DNA from: Suilimivivens sp964402925
Lineage (GTDB): Bacteria > Bacillota > Clostridia > Lachnospirales > Lachnospiraceae
Direction of reading: 5' to 3'
Length of the DNA stretch: 29,489 nucleotides
Assembly (NCBI GenBank): GCA_964402925.1
Contig: CAYOED010000047.1
Location: 1 to 29,489, forward strand
The notes under the pieces are model-generated. The model saw only the letters and a list, made by a program, of their open reading frames with translations, was not told where the DNA came from and made no database searches. Each line of letters begins with the position of its first letter. The stretch's first letter is position 1. The position numbers and the translations under genes were made by a program. This document shows, piece after piece, positions 7,154-13,907 of this stretch.

Positions 7154-7984
7154 TCATTTTAGCAGATGCAGGATTTCCTCAAAGCATACACCATTTTTCT
7201 GTTCAATTCCCATCTCTACAGATTTGATCATACACTTTTTGATAAACAGGGATGCTTTTTTGACAGATTGGACAAAAGGCACTCCGTTAACCGCATCTGC
7301 GGCAATAATCGCTGCAAACAAATCCCCTGTGCCGCAACGCTCTGTTCCCTCTTTGTGGGTTCTAAAAAGCACCGGTTCCTCTTTTGTCTGATACATATAG
7401 TTTGCAATAAATTTCCCTTGGGGAATCCCTGTAATCACGATTTTTTCAGGTCCCATAGCCCGCAGCTTTTCTGCCATAACAAACAGTTCAGCTTTTTTCC
7501 AGCCTTTGTCCCTATAGGGTGTATCTGTTAATTTACATGCCTCTGTCAGATTGGGAGTGATTATATCTGCAAGGGAAACCAGCCTGCCCATCTTGCGGCA
7601 CATTTCTTCCGTATAAGTTTCTGCAATTTTTCCATGGTCGCCCATCACCGGATCAATCATAATAACCGTCTCTTTTCCCGAAAACTGCCTGATAAAAGTC
7701 TCCACAAGTTCAATCTGCGTTTCAGACCCCAAAAAGCCTGACATAATACCATCAAATTTTAAATCCAGCTTTTTCCACATAGCAAAATACGCCGGTAGTT
7801 TCTCTGTATAATCATCAAAAAAGTACTCCGAATATCCTACGTGATTAGACAAAATGGAAGTGGGTACCGGACAGCACTGAACCTTCAGATGTGAAATCAC
7901 CGGCATGGACACCGCCAGTGCACATCTGCCGAAACCGGTCAGATCATTAATTGCTGCTATTTTCTTCTGTCTGCTTTGCTCCAT
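7154..7984 (-). CDS. Pyridoxal/pyridoxamine kinase (PdxK/PdxY type)
   Basis: A 276-aa ribokinase-superfamily protein that phosphorylates the B6 vitamers. It starts with the family signature AAINDLTGFGRCAL and has the substrate-proximal VGYSEYFFDD region, IDPVMGDHG, ITPNLTEA and the anion-hole/base motif ERCGTGDLF (catalytic D221). ATG at 7984 follows AAGGAG by 6 bases. Unusually, the T tract of an intrinsic terminator (7997-8029) ends immediately before this ribosome site, so expression must come from read-through, an attenuation mechanism or a promoter I did not identify. Downstream it is close to cls. Confidence 0.9.
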   Translation of the reverse strand: MEQSRQKKIAAINDLTGFGRCALAVSMPVISHLKVQCCPVPTSILSNHVGYSEYFFDDYTEKLPAYFAMWKKLDLKFDGIMSGFLGSETQIELVETFIRQFSGKETVIMIDPVMGDHGKIAETYTEEMCRKMGRLVSLADIITPNLTEACKLTDTPYRDKGWKKAELFVMAEKLRAMGPEKIVITGIPQGKFIANYMYQTKEEPVLFRTHKEGTERCGTGDLFAAIIAADAVNGVPFVQSVKKASLFIKKCMIKSVEMGIEQKNGVCFEEILHLLK

Positions 7985-7996
7985 CTATTTCTCCTT

Positions 7997-8029
7997 AAAA
8001 AAAGTGCACATGTCTGACAACATGTACAC
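7997..8029 (-). terminator. Terminator between tRNA-Arg and the B6 kinase gene
   Basis: Minus strand: GTGTACATGT, loop TGTCAG, ACATGTGCAC, then seven T. The stem has 10 pairs including one G-U. It probably ends the tRNA-Arg transcript. It abuts the AAGGAG site of the following gene. A second small hairpin, GCCCTC TAT GAGGGC (8041-8055), lies between it and the tRNA. Confidence 0.85.
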
Positions 8030-8096
8030 CAATCACCCGTGCCCTCTATGAGGGCATCTCCTACAGATCTGTAAGTATTCTTATGGGATTTAGAAG

Positions 8097-8170
8097 CGTG
8101 CGTTAGAGGATTCGAACCCCCGACCTTTTGGTCCGTAGCCAAACGCTCTATCCAGCTGAGCTAAACGCAC
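8097..8170 (-). tRNA. tRNA-Arg (ACG)
   Basis: A full cloverleaf is readable on the minus strand: acceptor GTGCGTT / AACGCAC, D-arm with GCTCAGCTGGATAGAGC, anticodon stem TTTGG / CCAAA around CTACGGA (anticodon ACG), and T-arm GGGGGTTCGAATCCTCT. The discriminator is G and no CCA is encoded. Promoter and terminator are both present. Confidence 0.97.
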
Positions 8171-8199
8171 ATCCGTTGCTATCATCCGCAACAACAGAT

Positions 8200-8228
8200 A
8201 TTTTATTATAATCCTGGTGCTTTGTCAA
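8200..8228 (-). promoter_or_regulatory. Promoter for tRNA-Arg
   Basis: Minus strand TTGACA (8223-8228), 17-base spacer, TAAAAT (8200-8205), about 30 bases before the tRNA 5' end. The remaining 100 bases up to the DnaJ-domain gene stop contain nothing else I can support. Confidence 0.85.
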
Positions 8229-8328
8229 GAGGAATCCTATTTTTTCTTTTCATGCTCTGGCTAGAGTACGCTCTGAGAGGATAAATAATTAGGCGTCGCC
8301 GCGCTCCCGCTCCGCAAAAAGTTACTAA

Positions 8329-9057
8329 TCAATATCGGTAATAGGGACTCCCTCCGCAGCACAGTCCTCCTCCGCCGCAGCAAAGGTTGCAGAGCAGGTT
8401 AGCAATGAATAATTTCAAACAGAAACTGCTTCCCCCTGTATAGGGCTGACCATAGGTATATTGTCTTTGTCGATACCAGGTGCCCCCGTTTTCAAACTGA
8501 TATACCAGATTACTGTAATCGCGATTGCCCGGTTCTAATGCCTGTGCCCGTCTGGCATGTTCTAACGCTGCCACCTGATTACCAAGTCCTGCATGAGCAA
8601 GAGCGCTGTAATAATACCATCTTGCGCCGCGCACGCTTTCATTCATGCCATCCAGCACGTTCCTTGCTTCCTTATAATAACCGTTTCTCACATAATTACC
8701 TGCTGCCCGCAAATGACCATCTTCCTCATATCCGGTTCCCGTATTTCCATAGCCATTGCCAAAACCGCCAAAGCTTCCAAAATCTCCAAATCCACCAAAG
8801 CCTCCAAAGTCTCTGTAGGTTCCGCCGTAGCCTCCGGACGAACCGCCGCTTTGATAACTATATCCTTCTGTTCGTTCTTTCATAATCTGCTGATAGGCCT
8901 GCTGTATTTCTTTAAATTTTTCTTCTGCCTCCTCCCTATGCGGATTATTGATATTAGCATCAGGATGGTATTTTCTGCTGAGCGCCTTATACGCTTTTTT
9001 TATCTCTTCCTCTGTAGCACTTCTGGAAATGCCCAGAACTTCATACGGATCACGCAT
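8329..9057 (-). CDS. DnaJ-domain protein with Gly/Phe region and Cys-rich tail
   Basis: 242 aa. Residues 1-65 form a J-domain with the HPD tripeptide (SRKYHPDANIN) that would stimulate a DnaK ATPase. A Gly/Phe/Tyr-rich stretch (about 70-107) and a helical tetratricopeptide-like segment (about 115-190, with ALAHAGLGNQVAALEHARRA) follow. The C terminus is unusual: a short hydrophobic segment and paired cysteines (NLCCGGGGLCCGG). There is no DnaJ zinc-finger or C-terminal substrate domain, so this is a specialised co-chaperone rather than DnaJ itself. ATG is three bases after the DUF5685 stop, with GGAG overlapping that stop, so translation is probably coupled. Confidence 0.88.
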   Translation of the reverse strand: MRDPYEVLGISRSATEEEIKKAYKALSRKYHPDANINNPHREEAEEKFKEIQQAYQQIMKERTEGYSYQSGGSSGGYGGTYRDFGGFGGFGDFGSFGGFGNGYGNTGTGYEEDGHLRAAGNYVRNGYYKEARNVLDGMNESVRGARWYYYSALAHAGLGNQVAALEHARRAQALEPGNRDYSNLVYQFENGGTWYRQRQYTYGQPYTGGSSFCLKLFIANLLCNLCCGGGGLCCGGSPYYRY

Positions 9058-9060
9058 CTT

Positions 9061-9918
9061 CTACTCTCCGTTCCCTGCTGTTTTCCTCATCCGATCTGAC
9101 TCCCTCTTATGCCTGACCATTTCATAGCGGTACCAGATACCGGAATATAAAATATTCCTTAAAATTTCTACATTATCTATAATGGGAAGCTTCTCAAATT
9201 CCTTGCAGCATCCCGCCATCATCATCGTAAGAATTGTCTTGATTTCTTCCTCAAAATCCGGATCATTATATCTCTTTGAAAGCGGATTATATCTTTTACT
9301 TTTTAAATCGTCCTCAATATCCTCATAGGCATCCAGAAGGTAAATAAATTTCCCCAGATAATTTCCCATGACTCTTAAGCTTTCTTTCCATTCATCCTCC
9401 CGCGCCGCCATGACCTCTCCCATGATATTTCCAAAGATTCCTGCCATATAATCGATATCCTGGTTCTGTTTTTTCTCTTCCATTGAAAGTTCACGCATAA
9501 GTCCTGTGATCTTTCTGGCTTTTTCTCCATATTTGATACAAATCTTCCTGCTTGCCCGTTTTAACAGCTTCCCGTATGCCAGCCGCGTTATCTTTTTCTC
9601 ATCCTCCCAGTCATCCCTACATTTATAATAGGCAAACAGCACATTCATATCTGCCCCATACTCCGAAAATACATTCGTTCTGAGCATGTGCTTTTCAAAA
9701 GGATGGGCAATGCATTTCACCATCCCCGTTTCTGTTTCCGGTTCATACAGACTGCCGAGCAGCATCACCAGAAACGTCATATCATAAGTCAGGCTTAACT
9801 GCCCTGCCCTCCCATACTGTCTCCTTAAAGTCTGACAGAGCCCGCAGTAATAGGAATGGTAAATATCAAACTCTTTAAATTTCATATCCCCCTTGTTGAT
9901 AATAATATATCCGAACAT
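9061..9918 (-). CDS. DUF5685 family protein
   Basis: 285 aa. The N terminus MFGYIIINKGDMKFKEF followed by YHSYYCGLCQTLRRQYG is the recognisable DUF5685 start, with a paired-Cys motif. The rest is helical, with a DAYEDIEDDLKSKRYNPL segment that is acid-rich and could bind metal. No signal peptide is seen. ATG at 9918 follows GGGAG by 6 bases. It sits between a zinc-ribbon membrane protein and a DnaJ-domain protein in one tight run, which suggests a shared role in protein quality control or metal handling, but the family has no known function that I can state. Confidence 0.82.
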   Translation of the reverse strand: MFGYIIINKGDMKFKEFDIYHSYYCGLCQTLRRQYGRAGQLSLTYDMTFLVMLLGSLYEPETETGMVKCIAHPFEKHMLRTNVFSEYGADMNVLFAYYKCRDDWEDEKKITRLAYGKLLKRASRKICIKYGEKARKITGLMRELSMEEKKQNQDIDYMAGIFGNIMGEVMAAREDEWKESLRVMGNYLGKFIYLLDAYEDIEDDLKSKRYNPLSKRYNDPDFEEEIKTILTMMMAGCCKEFEKLPIIDNVEILRNILYSGIWYRYEMVRHKRESDRMRKTAGNGE

Positions 9919-9945
9919 GACATTCTCCCATTTGATTTATAATAA

Positions 9946-10338
9946 TCAGCTTTTCTTAATAAAAGTCTGACCGCACTTGGGACATCTGATTTCAATTTTT
10001 CCTTTCCCTCTCGGAATTCTGATCTTTTGTCTGCAGGACGGGCATTTATAAATGTGATGCGTCTTCCGCTGTTTCATATCCCGCTTCCATGTGGCAAAAG
10101 TCTGTCTCACCTTATACGTGCAGCGCAAATAAGCGGTATTTTCCTCCCTGCGTTTATAGATATTTTTCGATAACATTCTGAAATAAGCATATATCAGAAG
10201 CACTGTGCCGATTAAGTAAAATACCCTTCCGCCCAACAATGATATAGCAAAGCAGATTAAGACCATCATCATCAGAAAACGGTTTAATTGGTCCCCGCCA
10301 TATCTGCCCTGCATGAATCGATATATTCTTTCTTTCAT
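9946..10338 (-). CDS. Small membrane protein with C-terminal zinc ribbon
   Basis: 130 aa. Two closely spaced hydrophobic segments lie at about residues 20-50 (FLMMMVLICFAISLL and FYLIGTVLLIYAYF). A basic linker follows, then a cytoplasmic zinc ribbon with CPSC (about 104-107) and CPKC (about 120-123). First gene of the zinc ribbon-DUF5685-DnaJ run; the next gene starts 27 bases after its stop. The ribosome site is modest (AAGGA about 12 bases upstream). Function unknown; the topology suggests a membrane-tethered nucleic-acid or protein-binding ribbon. Confidence 0.8.
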   Translation of the reverse strand: MKERIYRFMQGRYGGDQLNRFLMMMVLICFAISLLGGRVFYLIGTVLLIYAYFRMLSKNIYKRREENTAYLRCTYKVRQTFATWKRDMKQRKTHHIYKCPSCRQKIRIPRGKGKIEIRCPKCGQTFIKKS

Positions 10339-10440
10339 TTACGGTCACATCCTTCAATTTACGTTCTATTTTTTATCCTACTTCTTTCTATGCCATAAAT
10401 CAATTAACGCAATATAAAAGTATCTAAAGAATTTCTTAAA

Positions 10441-10484
10441 AAAAAGCTAACCAATACGAGCACCCTTGATAAAGAGGGTGCTCG
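10441..10484 (-). terminator. Terminator after the C-S lyase gene; left boundary hairpin
   Basis: GAGCACCCT, loop, AGGGTGCTC (10458-10483) is a strong stem; on the minus strand a T-rich tract follows about 14 bases later. The rest of 10339-10574 holds no gene I can support. Its loop (TTGATAAAG) and outer flank (AAAAAGCT) recur, inverted, at 13850-13894. Confidence 0.75.
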
Positions 10485-10574
10485 CAGATTATCAATTTCT
10501 TTGATGTGCTTTTTGATTTCTCATGTTCTCGCTTTCTTGAATTACAGGCTTGCTCCGGTTTTCAATCTGAAAAC

Positions 10575-11753
10575 TTATTTGTTGTGTACTGCTTTTTCAA
10601 GTTGCTCAAGTGCAGTTGCTAATGTTTTACGAGTGCAGGCTAATACAACGCGTTGAAACATCGCTGAATTTTTTCCGAAGATATGACCTGCATCAAGCCA
10701 AAGTTCTGCTTTATTTATAATCAAGTCATTTAGTTCCTTCTGTTCTAATCCTAATCGTGAGCAATCAAGCCATGCAAAATAAGTGCCTTCAGGTTCAACG
10801 AGTTCTATTTCGGGCAATTTTTTTCTCAGAAAATTGCGGAGAAAATCAAGGTTATTCTGCATATATGTTTTGCATTGACAAAGCCATTTGGCACCGCTTT
10901 CATAAGCAGCCTGCGCAGCAACTAACCCCAAAGAATTAAGCTGTGAATAACCACAGGCATCAATTTCTTTTAATATCGTTTTCCGCACTTTCAAATCAGG
11001 AATCCATATATTGGAAACCTGCAAACCTGCAAGGTTAAAGGTTTTACTCGGCGCAGTGCAGATTATAGATTTGTCCTGCATCTGCGGACAAGCAACAGAA
11101 AAAACAGTATGCTTATTACCATTCAAAGTGAAATCGCAATGAATCTCATCAGACACAACAAAGACATTATATCTGTTGCATATTTCACCAATTTTCTGTA
11201 ATTCATCTTTTGTCCATACTCGTCCGACAGGATTGTGCGGAGAACATAAAATAAAGAGTTTTACATTATTTTCTTTGATTTTAGCCTCAAAATCATCAAA
11301 ATCTATTTCATAATGACCGTCTTTAAATAACAGCTCATTTTCAACAAGCTGACGGTTGTTATCTTTAACAACAGAATAGAATGGATAATACACAGGTGTC
11401 TGAATGAGTACACTTTCACCTTCATCTGTCAAAGCCCGTATTGCCATTGCGATAGCAAAAACTATACCCGGTGTTTTAACTAACCATTCGGATTTTGTTT
11501 CAAAAGAAAAGCGCTCCCAAAACCATTTTGATACTGCTGAATAATAATCGGATTTCACTTCGCTATAACCAAAAATGCCATGATTAACAGACTTATGCAA
11601 AGCATCTAAAACAGGCTGTGCGGTAGGAAAATCCATATCTGCAACCCAAAGCGGCAATACATTTTCAGGATAACCTTGTTCAACTGCAAAATCATATTTT
11701 AAACTATTTGTTCCTTTACGATTTACAAATTCATCAAAATTATAATTCATCAA
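10575..11753 (-). CDS. PatB/MalY-type PLP C-S lyase or aminotransferase
   Basis: A 392-aa fold-type I PLP enzyme. Diagnostic motifs are LPLWVADMDFPTAQPV near the N terminus, SPHNPVGR (171-178), VVSDEIHCDF (199-208) and the PLP lysine K237 in APSKTFNLAGLQ. These place it in the MalY/PatB group, whose members usually cleave cystathionine or cysteine to pyruvate, ammonia and a thiol. Two consecutive ATG codons are available (11753, 11750); GGAGG lies about 10 bases upstream, inside the end of the preceding gene, leaving a 2-base gap. It is therefore coupled to the gamma-synthase/lyase. Codon use is visibly AT-richer than in flanking genes. Confidence 0.9.
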   Translation of the reverse strand: MMNYNFDEFVNRKGTNSLKYDFAVEQGYPENVLPLWVADMDFPTAQPVLDALHKSVNHGIFGYSEVKSDYYSAVSKWFWERFSFETKSEWLVKTPGIVFAIAMAIRALTDEGESVLIQTPVYYPFYSVVKDNNRQLVENELLFKDGHYEIDFDDFEAKIKENNVKLFILCSPHNPVGRVWTKDELQKIGEICNRYNVFVVSDEIHCDFTLNGNKHTVFSVACPQMQDKSIICTAPSKTFNLAGLQVSNIWIPDLKVRKTILKEIDACGYSQLNSLGLVAAQAAYESGAKWLCQCKTYMQNNLDFLRNFLRKKLPEIELVEPEGTYFAWLDCSRLGLEQKELNDLIINKAELWLDAGHIFGKNSAMFQRVVLACTRKTLATALEQLEKAVHNK

Positions 11754-11755
11754 AA

Positions 11756-12907
11756 TTACACCTCCATTGCCTGCTTTAAATCATGAATCAGATCATCGGC
11801 ATTTTCAAGCCCGATAGATAATCTTAAAAGTGTTTTTGTTATTCCGAGCCTTTCACGCACTTCTTCAGGTACATCGGGATGCGTCTGAAGAACAGGATAA
11901 GTAATCAGTGATTCTGTTCCGCCAAGACTTTCAGCAAATATAATCAGCTTAACACTTTCGAGTATTTTAACAGCTGTACTCTCATCATCTGTCTGAAAAG
12001 AAATCATACTGCCATAGCCTCTGGATTGTCTGATATTTGTTTCATATCCATCATGATCTTTTAAACCCGGATAAAACACCTTAGTGACCTTTGGCTGTTT
12101 TTCAAGCCACTGAGCTATTTTAATGGCATTTTTCTGCTGTTGCTCCATGCGAACTGCAAGTGTTTTGACACCACGCATAACAAGCCAACTATCAAAAGGA
12201 GACAAAGTATTTCCAACACTTTTGGCTATAAGACGAATTTCATTGGCAACCGCCAAATCTTTTGCACTGACAAATCCGGATATAGTGTCATTATGCCCGG
12301 ATAAAAATTTACTTCCACTGTGAATAACAATGTCCGCACCTAAAGATAATGGATTCTGAAAATAGGGCGATAAAAAGGTATTATCAACAATAAGTAATAA
12401 ATTATTTTCATGTGCCAGATTGGCACATGCTGTTATATCCGTAATCTTCATCATAGGATTACTTGGAGTTTCAAGATAAACCGCCTTTGTGTTTTTCTGA
12501 ATTGCTTTTTCAACATTTTTCAAATCTGTTGTATCCACATAATCAATCTGCAAAGCATTCTTTTTATGGATAATTGCATTAAGTCTGACTGTTCCTCCAT
12601 ATAAATCATCCGACATAATAATATGATCGCCTGCTGAAAACAATTCAAAGCAAGCGGTTATTGCTGCCATACCAGAAGAAAATGCAACTGTATCAACTGC
12701 ATTCTCAAGAGATGAAATAACATTTTCAAGACGCTGTCGAGTAGGATTAGACTCCCTTGTATAATCAAATCCGCTTTCATTATGTCCGGGTTTTGTATGG
12801 CTGAATGAAGCTGTCTGATATATAGGAAAACTTATCGCATGATTTTTATCTTCTAAAATCGAATTACGATTACCGTGTATACATCGGGTTTCAATCTGAT
12901 CGTTCAT
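11756..12907 (-). CDS. Cystathionine gamma-synthase/gamma-lyase family enzyme
   Basis: A 383-aa PLP enzyme of the Cys/Met metabolism family. Visible motifs: YTRESNPTR (49-57), SSGMAAI, SDDLYGGT (99-106), ETPSNP, VDNTFLSPYFQNP and the PLP lysine K200 in HSGSKFLSGHND. The YGGT sequence lacks the Cys found there in methionine gamma-lyases, which favours cystathionine gamma-synthase or lyase. With the adjacent C-S lyase this makes a two-step transsulfuration unit (cysteine to homocysteine, or the reverse). ATG follows CAGGAG by 9 bases. Upstream are a good promoter and a leader of about 105 bases with possible pseudoknot pairing, but no recognisable S-box. Confidence 0.9.
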   Translation of the reverse strand: MNDQIETRCIHGNRNSILEDKNHAISFPIYQTASFSHTKPGHNESGFDYTRESNPTRQRLENVISSLENAVDTVAFSSGMAAITACFELFSAGDHIIMSDDLYGGTVRLNAIIHKKNALQIDYVDTTDLKNVEKAIQKNTKAVYLETPSNPMMKITDITACANLAHENNLLLIVDNTFLSPYFQNPLSLGADIVIHSGSKFLSGHNDTISGFVSAKDLAVANEIRLIAKSVGNTLSPFDSWLVMRGVKTLAVRMEQQQKNAIKIAQWLEKQPKVTKVFYPGLKDHDGYETNIRQSRGYGSMISFQTDDESTAVKILESVKLIIFAESLGGTESLITYPVLQTHPDVPEEVRERLGITKTLLRLSIGLENADDLIHDLKQAMEV

Positions 12908-12944
12908 TGTTTTATATCTCCTGTTTCTCTTGTATTTTTCTAAT

Positions 12945-13010
12945 GCTAAAGCAATTTGATCTGGACAAGAAGTATCCTTAAAACTGCATTTTATGCCCTT
13001 TAGCCTTGTC
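12945..13010 (-). promoter_or_regulatory. Candidate pseudoknot in the leader of the transsulfuration operon
   Basis: On the minus strand GACAAG and GCTAAAG lie back to back (13010-12998); their complements CTTGTC (12969-12964) and CTTTAGC (12951-12945) follow in the same order. That order is what an H-type pseudoknot needs. A short hairpin GCAT AAA ATGC sits between them. The last pairing ends about 20 bases before the ribosome site. Seen by eye only; it matches no riboswitch class I know. Confidence 0.4.
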
Positions 13011-13019
13011 TGTGTTTGT

Positions 13020-13048
13020 ATTATACATCCGCAAAAATTAAATGTCTA
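13020..13048 (-). promoter_or_regulatory. Promoter of the transsulfuration operon
   Basis: Minus strand TAGACA (13043-13048, 5/6), 17-base spacer, TATAAT (13020-13025, 6/6). The predicted start leaves a leader of about 105 bases before the ATG at 12907. An AT-rich imperfect dyad around 13050-13075 just upstream could be an activator site. Confidence 0.8.
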
Positions 13049-13090
13049 ATATCATATAAGTATAGTATGTTATAACTTTATCCTATAACC

Positions 13091-13127
13091 AAAAAAGATG
13101 AACTCTCTTTACAAGTTCATCTTTTTT
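13091..13127. terminator. Bidirectional terminator after the C39-like peptidase gene
   Basis: AAAAAAGATGAACT and AGTTCATCTTTTTT form a perfect 14-pair stem around a 9-base loop, T-rich in both directions. It lies 19 bases after the peptidase stop and upstream of the transsulfuration promoter, so the peptidase and the two PLP enzymes are separate transcripts. Confidence 0.9.
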
Positions 13128-13145
13128 CATATTATGTATACGCAA

Positions 13146-13766
13146 TTAAATAATATATTCAACTGTGTCTTCCTGTGTAATTTTAGTGTTTTCATTGAAT
13201 AGTAAAACAGCCTCTCTTGTGTCAATGCCAGCAAAGGAATACAGTTCTTCTTTATCATTATTAAAATATGAAGCAGGCACAATTCGGTTATATCCAAAAG
13301 GCTTATCCAATACGATTTTAATGCTTTCATCATCAAAAGCTTCTTCTCTGTAATATGGATCAAACAGCAATAAATTGTTACCTTTAATTCCTGTTATCAA
13401 TACATAGTGCCATTCATCGTAAAAAAGTCTTGCCACAACAGCACCGCCTCTGATAAGCGTATCATTAATTAAACTACTTTGACCAATATACACCTTTTCT
13501 TTTGATATGTAAGATGACGAAACAGGTAAAAGTCCTTGCTTTCCAAAATTATCAAGCCAGTTACTTAAAAACATCATCGCAGAGCAGGATGTTCCAAGCT
13601 TTCCGGGCATACCATCATTACCGTGGCAATCAAGACAATAAAGCATAATATTACGCACGATTTCAGGCGGTATTTCCTCTCTTTCAAAAAGAAGACTGAT
13701 TGCATTGAGTATAGATGTAGGTCCGCAGTCATAATCTGATATCTGATAATGTAATGGTATTTTCAT
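13146..13766 (-). CDS. C39-like (papain-fold) cysteine peptidase, solitary
   Basis: 206 aa. The N terminus carries the C39-type catalytic start QISDYDCGPTSILNA (Q8 oxyanion, C14 nucleophile). H120 in DEWHYVLITG and D136 in LLFDPYY complete the triad. There is no ABC transporter, membrane segment, signal peptide or bacteriocin-like peptide gene beside it. Two further cysteines (44 and 47) lie in YCLDCHGND. AAGGAG is 6 bases before the ATG. It may be a cytosolic peptidase or an acyl/peptidyl transferase of the BtrH kind; the sequence does not decide. Low GC like the neighbouring PLP genes. Confidence 0.75.
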   Translation of the reverse strand: MKIPLHYQISDYDCGPTSILNAISLLFEREEIPPEIVRNIMLYCLDCHGNDGMPGKLGTSCSAMMFLSNWLDNFGKQGLLPVSSSYISKEKVYIGQSSLINDTLIRGGAVVARLFYDEWHYVLITGIKGNNLLLFDPYYREEAFDDESIKIVLDKPFGYNRIVPASYFNNDKEELYSFAGIDTREAVLLFNENTKITQEDTVEYII

Positions 13767-13849
13767 TGCTTACTCCTTTGAAATCATAAATATGTTTAAT
13801 AGATTTTTAAGATAAAATTTGAATTTCATAGAATTGTTTACTAAATCCA

Positions 13850-13877
13850 GGAACACCCTCTTTATCAAAGGGTGTCC
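13850..13877 (-). terminator. Hairpin after the chemotaxis receptor; right boundary hairpin
   Basis: GGAACACCC / AGGGTGTCC stem around CTCTTTATCAA. It is 31 bases after the receptor stop on the minus strand but is followed by only a weak T tract (TGGATTTAG). It is the inverted relative of the hairpin at 10457-10484. Confidence 0.55.
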
Positions 13878-13907
13878 CTACAGTCAGCTTTTTCTTATGA
13901 TTTATGC

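Noticed and set aside
7957..8142. Minus-strand open frame over tRNA-Arg
   Set aside because: It lies across the tRNA and terminator and has no ribosome site.
8002..8170. tRNA-Arg as an integration site of a genomic island
   Set aside because: No repeat of the tRNA 3' end was found in the window and no integrase is present; the AT-rich block starts over 2 kb away.
10575..12907. S-box (SAM) riboswitch expected before the transsulfuration genes
   Set aside because: The 105-base leader lacks the conserved S-box core and a terminator stem; only an unassigned pseudoknot-like pairing is present.
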